Assembly (NCBI RefSeq): GCF_018128905.1
Contig: NZ_CP063808.1
Location: 4,526,001 to 4,590,000 of the forward strand
DNA: 64,000 bases
Direction of reading: 5' to 3'
Origin: Streptomyces sp. A2-16
GTDB lineage: Bacteria > Actinomycetota > Actinomycetes > Streptomycetales > Streptomycetaceae
The notes below the pieces were generated by a model. That model had not been told where the DNA came from. It did no database searches and worked only from the letters and a program-made list of their open reading frames with translations. Shown in pieces: positions 1 to 8,036 of the stretch (its first letter is position 1; every line of letters starts with the position of its first letter). The translations under genes and the position numbers were made by a program.

Positions 1-303
1 TTCGGCCCCGCCGACGGTACGGCCGTCGGGGCCGTCCTCGCCGACGGCCGTGCCTGCGTCCACGACGGAGCCGACCGGCTCGCCCTCGGCGTCGAATCCG
101 AGGGCCAGCCCGTGTCGATGGCCCTGTGGCGGAACCTCGGCGGCTTCCCCGAGGCCGCGCCCTACCGCAGCATCGGGATCGAGCCCATGCTCGGCCGCAC
201 CTTCGACCTCGCCCAGGCAGGCCCCGGCGACGCGGCGCGCGTCCCCGCCTCCGGGGAAGTCCACTGGCGCCTCACGCTGACCCCCGACTGCCGCTGCCCC
301 TGA
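1..303 (+). CDS. C-terminal end of a sugar-epimerase-like protein (partial)
   Basis: The frame is open from base 1 to a TGA at 301-303, so only the last 100 residues are present. The fragment carries a GIEPMLG segment and an all-beta looking composition, which recalls the substrate-contacting region of aldose-1-epimerase/galactose mutarotase-fold proteins; that resemblance is weak. It lies 79 bp upstream of a KDPG aldolase gene on the same strand and is probably the first visible gene of the same sugar-acid catabolic operon. The real start lies outside the window. Confidence 0.5.
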   Translation, partial: FGPADGTAVGAVLADGRACVHDGADRLALGVESEGQPVSMALWRNLGGFPEAAPYRSIGIEPMLGRTFDLAQAGPGDAARVPASGEVHWRLTLTPDCRCP

Positions 304-382
304 CCCCTTCCGCCGCACCCGGAGGCACCGGGCCCACCGGCCCCGCCGCCGAAGCCGACCGAGACACAAGGAGTTCTGGTCC

Positions 383-1015
383 GTGGACCTACGAGCCGCC
401 CTGGCAGACCGCCGCCTCGTCGCCATCGTCCGCGGAGGTGACCCCGACGCCGCGCTGCGCACCGTACTCGCCCTGGCCGAGGAGGGCATCGACCTCATCG
501 AGGTGTCCCTCAGCAGTGTGGACGCACTCGCTGTGATCGCGCGCAGCGCCGCGGAACTCGGCCCGCACCGGCCGATCGGCGCGGGTACCGTCCTGACCGC
601 GGACGACGCGCGCGCCGCCCAGGACGCCGGCGCCGCCTTCGCCGTCACCCCCGGCCTGGGCGCGGGCGCCGACACCGCTCGTGAGCTGGGCCTGCCGGTT
701 CTGGCCGGCGTCATGACCCCGACCGAGGTCATCACAGCCCAGGCCCAGGGCGCCGACGCGCTCAAGCTGTTCCCGGCCGCCCACGCCGGGGGACCGGCCT
801 ACCTCACAGCCCTGCGCGCGCCCTTCCCCGACGCCGCGTTCGTGCCCGTGGGCGGCGTGGACCTCGAAGCCGCTCGCGCTTATCTCACTGCCGGTGCCAC
901 CGCCGTCGGCGTCGGCTCCCCGCTCGTCGCCGACGCGGCCGACGGCGGCAGCCTGAGCGCCCTGCGCCGGCGTGCCCGGGCGTTTCGCAACGCCGTCGAG
1001 GAAGCGACCGCATGA
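383..1015 (+). CDS. eda: 2-dehydro-3-deoxy-phosphogluconate (KDPG) aldolase / 4-hydroxy-2-oxoglutarate aldolase
   Basis: This 210-residue protein has the usual length of class I KDPG/KHG aldolases. The family signatures are visible: Glu40 in IEVSL, the GAGTV loop at 66-70, and the Schiff-base lysine as Lys128 in ALKLFPA. It would split KDPG into pyruvate and glyceraldehyde-3-phosphate in the cytoplasm. GTG at 383 is chosen because AAGGAG (368-373) lies nine bases upstream. The stop overlaps the next start in an ATGA, so translation is probably coupled to the lactonase and kinase that follow, giving a hexonate/sugar-acid route of lactonase, kinase and aldolase. Confidence 0.9.
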   Translation: MDLRAALADRRLVAIVRGGDPDAALRTVLALAEEGIDLIEVSLSSVDALAVIARSAAELGPHRPIGAGTVLTADDARAAQDAGAAFAVTPGLGAGADTARELGLPVLAGVMTPTEVITAQAQGADALKLFPAAHAGGPAYLTALRAPFPDAAFVPVGGVDLEAARAYLTAGATAVGVGSPLVADAADGGSLSALRRRARAFRNAVEEATA

Positions 1016-1902
1016 CCGAGTACCAGGCCCTGCCCAGCGGCCCCGACCGCCTGGAGCTGGGCGAGGGCATCCGCTGGACGGGCGAACGCATCGTCCTGGT
1101 GGACATCCTCAAGGGACGGCTGCTGACCACGGCCCACGACCCTCACCACCCGCTGCGCGAACTCCTCAGCCTCCCCGTCCCGTTGGGCGCGGTGGCACCC
1201 GTCGCCGGCCGTCCCGGAACGTGGATAGCCGCCGCCGGCACCGGCGTCTGCCTCCTCGACGCCCACGGCATACCCCACTGGCTGGCCACTCCCGAGGACC
1301 GCCCCGGCCCGAGCATGCGCATGAACGACGGGATCGCCGACCCGGCGGGACGCTTCTGGGCGGGCAGCATGGCCTACGACACCACCCAGGGCGCCGGCAC
1401 CCTGTACCGCGTCGACCACGACGGCACCGTCACCCCCGCCGTCGAAGGCGTCACCATCCCCAACGGGCCCGCCTTCACCGCGGACGGCCGCACCATGTAC
1501 CTGGCCGACAGCGCCCACGGGATCGTCCGCCGCTACCCGGTCGACCCGGTGACGGGCAGCGTGGGCGCCCCCGAGGACTTTCTTACCGTCGACGAGGGCA
1601 GCCCGGACGGCATGACGGTCGACGCCGAGGGAGCTCTGTGGTGTGCCGTCTGGGGTACGGGCACGGTCCGCCGCCATCTGGCCGACGGGAGTCTCGACCA
1701 GGTCGTCCACCTCCCCGCCGCTCAGCCTGCCGGCGTCTGTCTCGAAGGCACGCTGCTGCACGTCACCACCGCCACCGTCGGCCTGGACACGCCCGGCCCG
1801 TACGACGGCGCGCTCTTCACCGTGCCCGTCGACGTCCCCGGCACACCGACGCCCGCCTACCGGCTCGCTCCCTCCGCACCGGTGCCGGGAGGAGTCGCAT
1901 GA
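1012..1902 (+). CDS. SMP-30/gluconolactonase/LRE family sugar lactonase
   Basis: The 296-residue protein is a six-bladed beta-propeller of the SMP-30 family. Expected divalent-metal ligands can be located as Glu18, Asn151 in IPNGPAF and Asp199 in SPDGMTV, with substrate-contact Asn105 in MRMNDG. Family members hydrolyse aldonolactones to aldonic acids. The gene overlaps the aldolase by four bases at its start and the PfkB kinase by four bases at its end (both ATGA), so the three are one translationally coupled unit. The exact sugar lactone cannot be read from the sequence. Confidence 0.88.
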   Translation: MTEYQALPSGPDRLELGEGIRWTGERIVLVDILKGRLLTTAHDPHHPLRELLSLPVPLGAVAPVAGRPGTWIAAAGTGVCLLDAHGIPHWLATPEDRPGPSMRMNDGIADPAGRFWAGSMAYDTTQGAGTLYRVDHDGTVTPAVEGVTIPNGPAFTADGRTMYLADSAHGIVRRYPVDPVTGSVGAPEDFLTVDEGSPDGMTVDAEGALWCAVWGTGTVRRHLADGSLDQVVHLPAAQPAGVCLEGTLLHVTTATVGLDTPGPYDGALFTVPVDVPGTPTPAYRLAPSAPVPGGVA

Positions 1903-2903
1903 GGGACACCTGGCGCCCCACGCGAGGACGCGTGGTCTGCATCGGCGAGACCATGGCCGCTCTGAGCCCCGACCCGGCTCTGCCGCTGGCCGACGCCGAC
2001 CACCTGCGACTGTCGGTCGCGGGAGCCGAGTCCAACGTGGCGATGTACCTCGCCGACCACGGCATCCCCGCCACCTGGCTCTCAGCCCTCGGCGACGATC
2101 CGATGGGCGACCGTGTGCGGGCCACCGTGGCCGCAGCCGGCGTCGACGTCACCCACGTACGTATCGACCCTGCGCGCCCCACCGGCCTGCTGATGAAGAA
2201 CCCGACTCCCTCGGGCACGCGCGTCCACTACTACCGCAGGGACTCGGCCGCATCCGCCCTCGGCCCCGACCTCCTCGACCACGAGGCGATGGGTACGGCG
2301 GCCCTCGTGCACCTCACCGGCATCACCCCGGCCCTGTCCGCGTCCTGCCGCGACCTGGTCACCCGCGCACTCGGCGTCCCCGCCCCCGACCGCCCGTACG
2401 CGATCAGCTTCGACGTCAACCACCGCGCCCCGCTCTGGCCCGAGGACACCGCCCCGGACGTGCTGCGCGGCCTCGCGGGACGCGCGGACATCGTCTTCGT
2501 CGGCCTGGACGAGGCCCAGAGTCTGTGGGGCACGCACCTGACCGCGGCCGCCGTACGCGAACTGCTGCCCGACCCGCGGATCGTGGTCGTCAAGGACGGC
2601 TCCCGCGAGGCCACGGCGTTCACGGCCTCGGACCCGGTCACGGTTCCCGCCCTGCGCACAGCCGTCATCGAACCTGTCGGCGCGGGCGACGCCTTCGCAG
2701 CCGGTTTCCTCGCCGGTCTCCTGCGCGGCGAAACCATGCTCCGCTGTCTGCGCCTGGGCCACATCACGGCGGTCTCCGCCCTGCGAGTGACCGGAGACCA
2801 CGGCCCCCTCCCGCCACCACCCGTCATCGACCGGCTCCTCGCCCGTACGGACAGGGAGTGGCAGGCACACGAGGAGACATGGTCGGGCGCGGAGCGGGGA
2901 TGA
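1899..2903 (+). CDS. PfkB-family sugar kinase, probably 2-keto-3-deoxygluconate kinase
   Basis: The 334-residue ribokinase-fold protein starts VVCIGETMAAL after a short leader. It carries the N-terminal GAESNVA sugar-binding region and the C-terminal PfkB signature GAGDAFAAGFLAG, with catalytic base Asp264. ATG at 1899 overlaps the stop of the lactonase gene. With KDPG aldolase two genes upstream, the likely reaction is ATP-dependent phosphorylation of 2-keto-3-deoxygluconate to KDPG. That specificity is inferred from context. Much longer open frames upstream in the same phase are chance high-GC extensions. Confidence 0.85.
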   Translation: MRDTWRPTRGRVVCIGETMAALSPDPALPLADADHLRLSVAGAESNVAMYLADHGIPATWLSALGDDPMGDRVRATVAAAGVDVTHVRIDPARPTGLLMKNPTPSGTRVHYYRRDSAASALGPDLLDHEAMGTAALVHLTGITPALSASCRDLVTRALGVPAPDRPYAISFDVNHRAPLWPEDTAPDVLRGLAGRADIVFVGLDEAQSLWGTHLTAAAVRELLPDPRIVVVKDGSREATAFTASDPVTVPALRTAVIEPVGAGDAFAAGFLAGLLRGETMLRCLRLGHITAVSALRVTGDHGPLPPPPVIDRLLARTDREWQAHEETWSGAERG

Positions 2904-3195
2904 GTTTGCCGACCGCCATCCACCCGCCCCCGACCTCCGCCCCGACTTCCCGCTGGGCGCCTACCACAGCGCGGAGCTGCCCTACCTGTTCGGCATGGGC
3001 GACCTCCGCCTGAACGACGGGCAGTCGGCCCTGTCCCGACGCATGATCGCCGCGTGGACGACGTTCGCCAGAACCGGCAAACCCGGCGACGACTGGCCGC
3101 CCTTCCCGCACACCCGGCGGTTGGCTCGCAACACGCTCTCGGGCGTGGACGCGGCGGCCGAACACCGCTGCGCCTTCTGGTCGCGCAACCCCTGA
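2899..3195 (+). pseudogene. C-terminal remnant of a type-B carboxylesterase
   Basis: The frame that begins inside the end of the kinase gene encodes DEFADRHPPAPDL, GAYHSAELPYLFG and AWTTFARTGKPGDDWP, which are the conserved last part of para-nitrobenzyl/carboxylesterase type B proteins. GAYHSAEL includes the position of the catalytic histidine. The N-terminal 400 or so residues, including the nucleophile elbow, are absent. This is therefore a deletion remnant butted against the sugar operon, not a functional enzyme. Confidence 0.75.
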
Positions 3196-3258
3196 CGCCC
3201 TTGGTCCGCACACCTGCCGCGGACGGACCGTACGAACGAACCCCTCCGGAGGAAGCCC

Positions 3259-3669
3259 ATGAACGAAACCGGCACACCGCTCGCCGAGGCCGACTACATC
3301 GGCGCCACCGCCCACGAGTTGAGCGAGAAGCGAGCAGCGGCGAAGATCGCGGCCGGCATCAGCCAGAAGACCCTCTTCCAGCGCCGCGGCCGGATCATCC
3401 TGCACCCCGACCTGCTCGTCCTCACCGGCTGGTCCCACAACGGCGATCTCACCCTCACCCGCACGGACATCACCGCGGCAGAAACCCGCTTCACCCACCT
3501 CTACGGCCGCTTCCTCGGCGGCCTGCTCAACGCCGGCCGGCCCCTCATCCTCCGCACCACCCATGCCGCGGCCGACGAGGTGTACCTGCTCATCGACCAC
3601 CGGGACTTCCTGGAGACCACGGACGATCGGGCCTGGCAGAAGCGCATCGATCGGTGGCGCCGCGACTGA
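3259..3669 (+). CDS. hypothetical protein, PH/GRAM-like small protein
   Basis: This is a 136-residue protein of unknown function. ATG at 3259 has a good ribosome site (GGAGGAAG) about five bases upstream. After a helical N-terminus it shows a run of short beta segments (GRIILHPDLLVLTGW, then NGDLTLTRTDI), which recalls bacterial PH-like or GRAM-like domains. It has no signal peptide or membrane span. It stands alone between the esterase remnant and the ECF41 unit. Codon use is typical of the region. The PH-like assignment is only an impression from strand pattern. Confidence 0.6.
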   Translation: MNETGTPLAEADYIGATAHELSEKRAAAKIAAGISQKTLFQRRGRIILHPDLLVLTGWSHNGDLTLTRTDITAAETRFTHLYGRFLGGLLNAGRPLILRTTHAAADEVYLLIDHRDFLETTDDRAWQKRIDRWRRD

Positions 3670-3679
3670 AGTGCCGGGA

Positions 3680-3860
3680 AACGGTGGCGAGTTCGAGCGA
3701 GGTCAGCGCATCAACGATGTTCAGGAAGCCGGCGTTGACCTCGGCCGGACCGCGGCAGCCATGACCGCGGTAGTCACGGGTCTCGCGCGGACGATGGTTG
3801 AGCGCACGGGCGATGGCGTCCAGGCGGGCCTGGCTGAACGTGCGCAGACGCGCGCTTGGG
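3680..3860 (-). pseudogene. IS30-type transposase C-terminal remnant
   Basis: The minus strand encodes LRTFSQARLDAIARALNHR followed by PRETRDYRG and, after a disturbed stretch, PAEVNAGFLNIVDALTS. The pattern (F)SQ..LDA.A..LN.RPR.T...PAE matches the end of IS30-family transposases. There is no start codon and no upstream DDE region, so it is a remnant. It lies between the hypothetical gene and the ECF41 promoter. Confidence 0.45.
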
Positions 3861-3878
3861 GGAGGTACGGCCGTTGGG

Positions 3879-3905
3879 TGTCACATTCCTGGGCCCGGCG
3901 GTGTC
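3879..3905 (+). promoter_or_regulatory. ECF41-type promoter (TGTCACA-N16-TGTC)
   Basis: TGTCACA at 3879-3885 is followed by 16 bases and TGTC at 3902-3905. Group ECF41 sigma factors are known to use a TGTCACA -35 element and a CGTC -10 element, so the -35 is perfect and the -10 has one mismatch. The site sits about 55 bases upstream of the decarboxylase GTG at 3959 and would give a short leader. It predicts autoregulation of the decarboxylase-sigma pair. Confidence 0.65.
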
Positions 3906-3958
3906 TTCATGTCCAACAGGCCGACAGGCCGACGGCCATGAAGAAGAAGGAGCACACC

Positions 3959-4543
3959 GTGACACTGCGCATCCCGAAGGCAGAACTCCCCGCCGAGCTC
4001 ACCGAGAACATGATCAAACAGTTCGGTGCCGTGCCCGAGCCCTTCGAAGTGACGGCGCACAACCCCAAGGTCGCCCAGGACTCCACGGAGCTCGGGCGCC
4101 AGGTGAGCGAGTGGGACATGGCCGACGAGGGGCTCAAGACGTTCGCACACATGGCGGTTGCCGCGCAGGTCGGCTGCAGTTGGTGCCTCGACATCAACTA
4201 CTTCCAGGCGCTGCACAAAGACCTGGACTTGGCCAAGGCGAGCCAGGTGCCGCGCTGGCGGGAGTCGGAGGTGTTCACGCCGCTGGAGCGCGACGTGCTG
4301 GAGTACGCCGAGGCCATGACGAACACGCCGCCGACCGTCACCGACGAGCTGTACGCGGGCCTGCTCGACCGGCTCGGCCCGGCTGCGATGGTCGAGCTCA
4401 CCGCGTCGATCGCCTTCGCCAACCTGTCGACCAGGAACAACACGGCCCACGGAATCACCTCGCAGGGCTTCTCCGACGCGTGCGGGACTCCGCTGGCCGC
4501 GCGTTCGGGGAACTCCGACGTGGCGTCGTCGGCGGCGATATGA
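3959..4543 (+). CDS. carboxymuconolactone decarboxylase (AhpD-like) family protein
   Basis: The 194-residue all-helical protein carries the CMD/AhpD signature with Cys73 and Cys76 in GCSWCLDINY, typical of peroxidase or thiol-redox members. GTG at 3959 is preferred because AAGAAGGAG (3944-3952) is spaced six bases away. The in-frame ATG at 3938 lacks a comparable site and would place that Shine-Dalgarno inside the gene. It overlaps the downstream ECF41 sigma gene by four bases (ATGA). CMD, oxidoreductase or epimerase genes are the known genetic partners and targets of ECF41 sigma factors. The substrate is unknown; a redox-protective role is an inference. Confidence 0.85.
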   Translation: MTLRIPKAELPAELTENMIKQFGAVPEPFEVTAHNPKVAQDSTELGRQVSEWDMADEGLKTFAHMAVAAQVGCSWCLDINYFQALHKDLDLAKASQVPRWRESEVFTPLERDVLEYAEAMTNTPPTVTDELYAGLLDRLGPAAMVELTASIAFANLSTRNNTAHGITSQGFSDACGTPLAARSGNSDVASSAAI

Positions 4544-5406
4544 CCGAGGACCCCTTCGTCACCCACCGCAGCCTGCTCTTCACGGTCGCCTACGAGATGC
4601 TCGGCTCGGCGGCCGACGCGGAGGACGTACTGCAGGACTCCTGGCTGCGGTGGGCCGACGTCGACAGGTCGCAGGTGCGTGAACCGCGGGCGTACCTCGT
4701 CCGCACCGTCACACGCCAGGCGCTCAACCGGCTGCGCACGTTGTCCCGCAGCCGTGAGGAGTACGTGGGCGAGTGGCTGCCGGAACCCTTGCTGACCAGC
4801 CCCGATGTCGCCGACGACGTCGAACTCGCGGAGAGCGTCTCGATCGCGATGCTGACCGTCCTCGAAACGCTGGGGCCGACAGAGCGGGCGGTGTTCTTGC
4901 TGCGGGAGGTCTTCGAGATGCCCTACGGCGAGATAGGCGAGGCCATCGGGAGGTCCGCCGCGACGGTGCGACAGGTCGCGCGGCGGGCACGCGAGCACGT
5001 GGCCGCCCGGCAGCCGCGCATTCGGGTGAGCCGGGCCGAGCAGCGGACCGTCGTCGACCGCTTCCTTCTCGCCCTGCGCACCGGGCAGTTGCAGGACCTG
5101 CTGGAGGTCATGGCGCCGGACGTCGTCCTGATCGCCGATGGTGGAGGGATAGTGCCCGCCGTGCTGGCGCCGATCCACGGGGCCGAACCGGTGGCGAGGC
5201 TGCTTGCGCGCGCGAACCAGGTCGCGGTCCCGTTCGAGATGACACCGGTGTGGCTCAATGGCGCTCCCGCGGGCCGGATCGAGATGAACGGCGAGCCGAC
5301 CGCGGTGAGCCTCGTGGTGGAGAACGGGCAGGTCACCCGGATCTACATCGTGCGAAACCCGCAGAAGCTGACACGGCTCGACGAGCCCGCCGAACTCGCC
5401 AGATGA
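4540..5406 (+). CDS. ECF41-group RNA polymerase sigma factor (SigJ-like) with fused SnoaL-type domain
   Basis: The 288-residue protein has region 2 at about 8-70 (HRSLLFTVAYEMLGS...DAEDVLQDSWLRW) and region 4 at about 105-160 (MPYGEIGEAIGRSAATVRQV), joined by a linker with the group marker WLPEP. It ends in a C-terminal SnoaL-like domain of about 110 residues with the DGGG motif starting at Asp200 and a final NPQKL in place of the usual NPDKL. These three marks define ECF41, in which the fused domain replaces an anti-sigma factor. ATG at 4540 is coupled to the decarboxylase stop. The promoter at 3879-3905 is the expected target. Confidence 0.9.
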   Translation: MTEDPFVTHRSLLFTVAYEMLGSAADAEDVLQDSWLRWADVDRSQVREPRAYLVRTVTRQALNRLRTLSRSREEYVGEWLPEPLLTSPDVADDVELAESVSIAMLTVLETLGPTERAVFLLREVFEMPYGEIGEAIGRSAATVRQVARRAREHVAARQPRIRVSRAEQRTVVDRFLLALRTGQLQDLLEVMAPDVVLIADGGGIVPAVLAPIHGAEPVARLLARANQVAVPFEMTPVWLNGAPAGRIEMNGEPTAVSLVVENGQVTRIYIVRNPQKLTRLDEPAELAR

Positions 5407-5517
5407 ACCCGCCGCCCCGCACAAGGGGCAGCCCGCTCCGGCTGGAATTCGTCTCGTTCCCCGCAGCGGGCGTCCTGGACGAGTCATTCGAATGTTGACG
5501 GTGTGTCCGGGTACGGA

Positions 5518-5567
5518 GACAGGGCGTCCAAGATCGCTATGTGACGAACAACCTTGGACGCCCTGTC
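5518..5567 (+). repeat. 15-bp inverted repeat around the IS982-type transposase start
   Basis: GACAGGGCGTCCAAG (5518-5532) and its perfect complement (5553-5567) flank a 20-base loop that contains the GTG start at 5541. The right arm is part of the transposase coding sequence (CTTGGACGCCCTG). The hairpin would enclose the start codon, which could dampen transposase translation. The left arm could equally be an insertion end. Confidence 0.6.
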
Positions 5568-6340
5568 GACCGCACCGTAGGTGAAGATCGACGACGAGAT
5601 CGGGGCCACCCGATGGCTTGGCCGACCGCCGCAGTTGACGGATTCCGAGCTGGTCACCCTTGCCGACGCGCAGGCTCTGCTGGCCTCACCTCGGAGCCGC
5701 GCTCGCTGCGGTTCGTGGACTCCCGGCTGGGACCGATGTTCCCGTACGTGCCCAGGCAGCCGGGCTGGAACAAGTGGCTGCCGGCGGCGTTGCCGCCGGT
5801 CAAGAAGGCAATACGGTTGTTGGCCGTCGAGACGGACTTCTGGTTCGACAACCCCAGGATCGTCGACTCCACGCCGGTGGAGTACGGCCACTCGCGTCCG
5901 ACGGTGAAGCGGTCGGACATGGTCGGCTGGGCCGGATACGGGTACTGCGCCTCGCGCTCCGGGTTCTTCTGGGGGCTGCGCCTGTTCCTGGTCTGCACCC
6001 CGACCAGGATGTCCGTCCTGTGGGCGCTGGCGAACCCGAGGACGGACGAGCGGGAGGTGCGGTCCGCGATGCTGGACCGCGAACCGCACCTGGCCGCCGC
6101 ACCGGCCGGGCCTGCCGGTGATCGCGGGCAAGGGCTGCGCCTCCAAGGAGTTCGAGGCCGATCTGGCCTTCCGGGACGCGGCGTTGCTGCGGCCGTCGTT
6201 CAAGCGCGAGAAGAAGCGCAAGGGCGAGAGCCTCCTGAAGTCGGTGCGGCAACTGATCGAGTTGGTCAACGACACTGCCTCGGGCGACGCGGACGGCGAC
6301 ACCCTCGAAGGTCTGCCCACCGTGCGCAGCCAGCCGTTAC
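5541..6340 (+). pseudogene. IS982-family transposase, frameshifted
   Basis: Reading through three frames recovers an IS982 transposase. GTG 5541 gives VTNNL. A second frame gives VKIDDEIGATRW and LTDSELVTLADAQALL. The first frame then resumes with LRFVDSRLGPMFPYVPRQ, DSTPVEYGHSRPTVKRSD and GWAGYGYCASRSGFFWGL. Near 6118 the frame changes again to VIAGKGCASKEFEADL and LKSVRQLIELVNDT. At least three indels (near 5580, 5690 and 6100) break it, so no active enzyme can be made. It abuts the 3' end of the minus-strand membrane/nucleosidase operon. Confidence 0.8.
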
Positions 6341-6414
6341 CGAGGAGCCCTGCTCTGCGCCCAGCCCCCGCAGGCGCGGGAGAGGAGGCCAGTGATCAAA
6401 GGTCCGATCTGATG

Positions 6415-7080
6415 TCAGGGATGCTGTGTGAGGGGGGCTTCGGTGCTGTTGGTCCAGGCGGTGTCGAACTGTTGGAGGGCGATGCTGTAGAGGAGGCCGG
6501 GTGCTCGTGCGTAGAGGCAGGGCGAGTTCCTGCCGTGCGCGGTGTCGCTGTAGAAGGTGAGGTAGGCGACCTTGTCGGTGGCGATGATGCGGCATGTGTG
6601 GGGGAGGTTGTAGCGGCGCAGTCGGATGCCGGGTTGTGCGTGGGCGGCCCGGGTGAGGTAGTCGATGTTGGCCCGGACCTGGCTTCTGAGGAGGTCGGGG
6701 GTGAAGCCCGGGTCGAAGTGGGCGACATTGTGGGAGCGACGGTCGAGCCAGGAATCGTGGGGTGTGTCGGGGTCGGGGAGCAGGATCTGGACGGATGCGG
6801 GTGAGACGGTGCCCGACCACAGGGGGGCGAAGGCTTCGCGGGTGAGGATGTTGCCGCGTCCTGCCATGACTTTGACCCATTGGGCGCGGGCAAGGTCCTG
6901 GCGCATGGTGTGCTCCGCGGAGGCTTGACGGCGGTAGACGCGGTGGAGTCCTGTGCCGTTGAACCAGGAGCAGGCGGCGGTGAGCCACCACAGGGGGCGT
7001 GCGGCGTGCACGAGGCTGAGGCCGAGCAGGAGGGCGCTGGCGGCGAGCGAGCTGAGAATGCCGAGCAGGAAGGCGTTCAT
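6415..7080 (-). CDS. single-TM protein with uncharacterised soluble domain (third gene of the nucleosidase operon)
   Basis: This 221-residue protein has an N-terminal hydrophobic segment (about 3-45, one long or two short membrane helices) followed by a soluble domain. The soluble part contains VKVMAGRGNILTREAFAPLW, VQILLPDPD, CRIIATDKVAYLTFYS and HGRNSPCLY. The order of strand-rich blocks with a late H/N-rich block faintly recalls phospholipase-D-like folds, but no HKD motif is present and I do not assign one. It lies 62 bp downstream of the nucleosidase gene on the same strand, with a CGGAG site seven bases before ATG 7080. Co-transcription with the two upstream genes is likely. An effector role is inference. 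Confidence 0.7.
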   Translation of the reverse strand: MNAFLLGILSSLAASALLLGLSLVHAARPLWWLTAACSWFNGTGLHRVYRRQASAEHTMRQDLARAQWVKVMAGRGNILTREAFAPLWSGTVSPASVQILLPDPDTPHDSWLDRRSHNVAHFDPGFTPDLLRSQVRANIDYLTRAAHAQPGIRLRRYNLPHTCRIIATDKVAYLTFYSDTAHGRNSPCLYARAPGLLYSIALQQFDTAWTNSTEAPLTQHP

Positions 7081-7142
7081 GCTGAGGCTCCGGTGGTGGG
7101 AGTTCTCCTTGGGCTGTGCCGGTGTTGCCTCGGGGCCGGACT

Positions 7143-8036
7143 TCAGAAGTAGGGGAGCAGGCAGCTGAGGACGTGGGCGGCGTTTCGTGCGGCGAGTTCG
7201 TGGTGGCCGTGGCCCTTGTGTTCGTCTGCGTTGTCGGATACGCCGCGGATGACGATCCAGCCGGGGTTGGTTGTGCCGTGGACCGAGTTCTCTTGCCAGT
7301 ACTGGCTGAGGCCTCCGGCTTCCATGTCTACGGCGAGGACTTTTTCGTGGTAGTTGGTCAGGTAGGTGCGGATGTCGCTGGCCCGGTCGGCGATGACGGC
7401 TTCGCCTGACCCGATGACTCCGGGGTAGACCTCGTACTGCTCGCCGGCGTGTGCGGTCATCTGGCCGTTGATGCGTGCCGGTGTCCCGTACTCGGTGAAG
7501 TAGGCGTTCACGGCATGCACGATGTGCGCCGGCGCTTGGCGGTGTTCACCGCGGCGGCGGGTGTCCTGAGGATTGATCTTTCGGTTCTCGTAGTAGACGA
7601 CATCGGTGGAGACGATGACGTTGCCGATTCGGGCGTGGTCGTCGTGGAGACCTCCGGCGATGCCCACGAGGGCCCACAGCCGGGGGTTGTAATGGCGGCG
7701 GAGGTTCTCCAGGGCCGCCATCGTGGATCGCTGGCCCTGGCTCTGGGTCTGTGTGGCCACGATGCGCAACGTGGCGTCGGAGGAGATGTGTTCGCCCTGG
7801 TAGAAGTAGAGGCCGCTGGGTGTCTTGTGGCGGCGTAGTTTTAACTCGTCGATGACGGAGCGGAGTTCCTCACTGAGGATGGTGACGATGCCGAGGTCCC
7901 ACGGGATGTCTGCTTCGGTGGCGGGCTCGGCCGAGGGCAGAGGGGCGGTCGCGGAGGCGTGGGCATGATCGCCGATGGCGATGGTGCTGAAGGTGTTGTT
8001 GTTGCCGCGGCTGATGATGCCTTTGTTGTTGGTCAT
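7143..8036 (-). CDS. nucleoside phosphorylase/MTA-SAH-nucleosidase family protein with N-terminal Gly/Asn motif
   Basis: Of 297 residues, about 46-297 form a PNP_UDP_1 domain. The family landmarks are VGIAGGL (124-130), GDVV-like IGNVIVST, IGSGEAVIAD (208-217), AVDMEAGGL with Glu239 (ribose-binding glutamate) and RGVSDNAD with Asp268 (the catalytic acid position). It should cleave or phosphorolyse an N-glycosidic bond of a purine-type nucleoside, in the cytoplasm. Before the domain lies a short low-complexity motif (GI..RGNNNTF....AIGDHA, about 6-25) that repeats the C-terminal motif of the upstream membrane protein. ATG 8036 overlaps the upstream stop (ATGA), so the two are coupled. The fused motif is unusual for a housekeeping nucleosidase and suggests recruitment into a signalling assembly. 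Confidence 0.85.
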   Translation of the reverse strand: MTNNKGIISRGNNNTFSTIAIGDHAHASATAPLPSAEPATEADIPWDLGIVTILSEELRSVIDELKLRRHKTPSGLYFYQGEHISSDATLRIVATQTQSQGQRSTMAALENLRRHYNPRLWALVGIAGGLHDDHARIGNVIVSTDVVYYENRKINPQDTRRRGEHRQAPAHIVHAVNAYFTEYGTPARINGQMTAHAGEQYEVYPGVIGSGEAVIADRASDIRTYLTNYHEKVLAVDMEAGGLSQYWQENSVHGTTNPGWIVIRGVSDNADEHKGHGHHELAARNAAHVLSCLLPYF

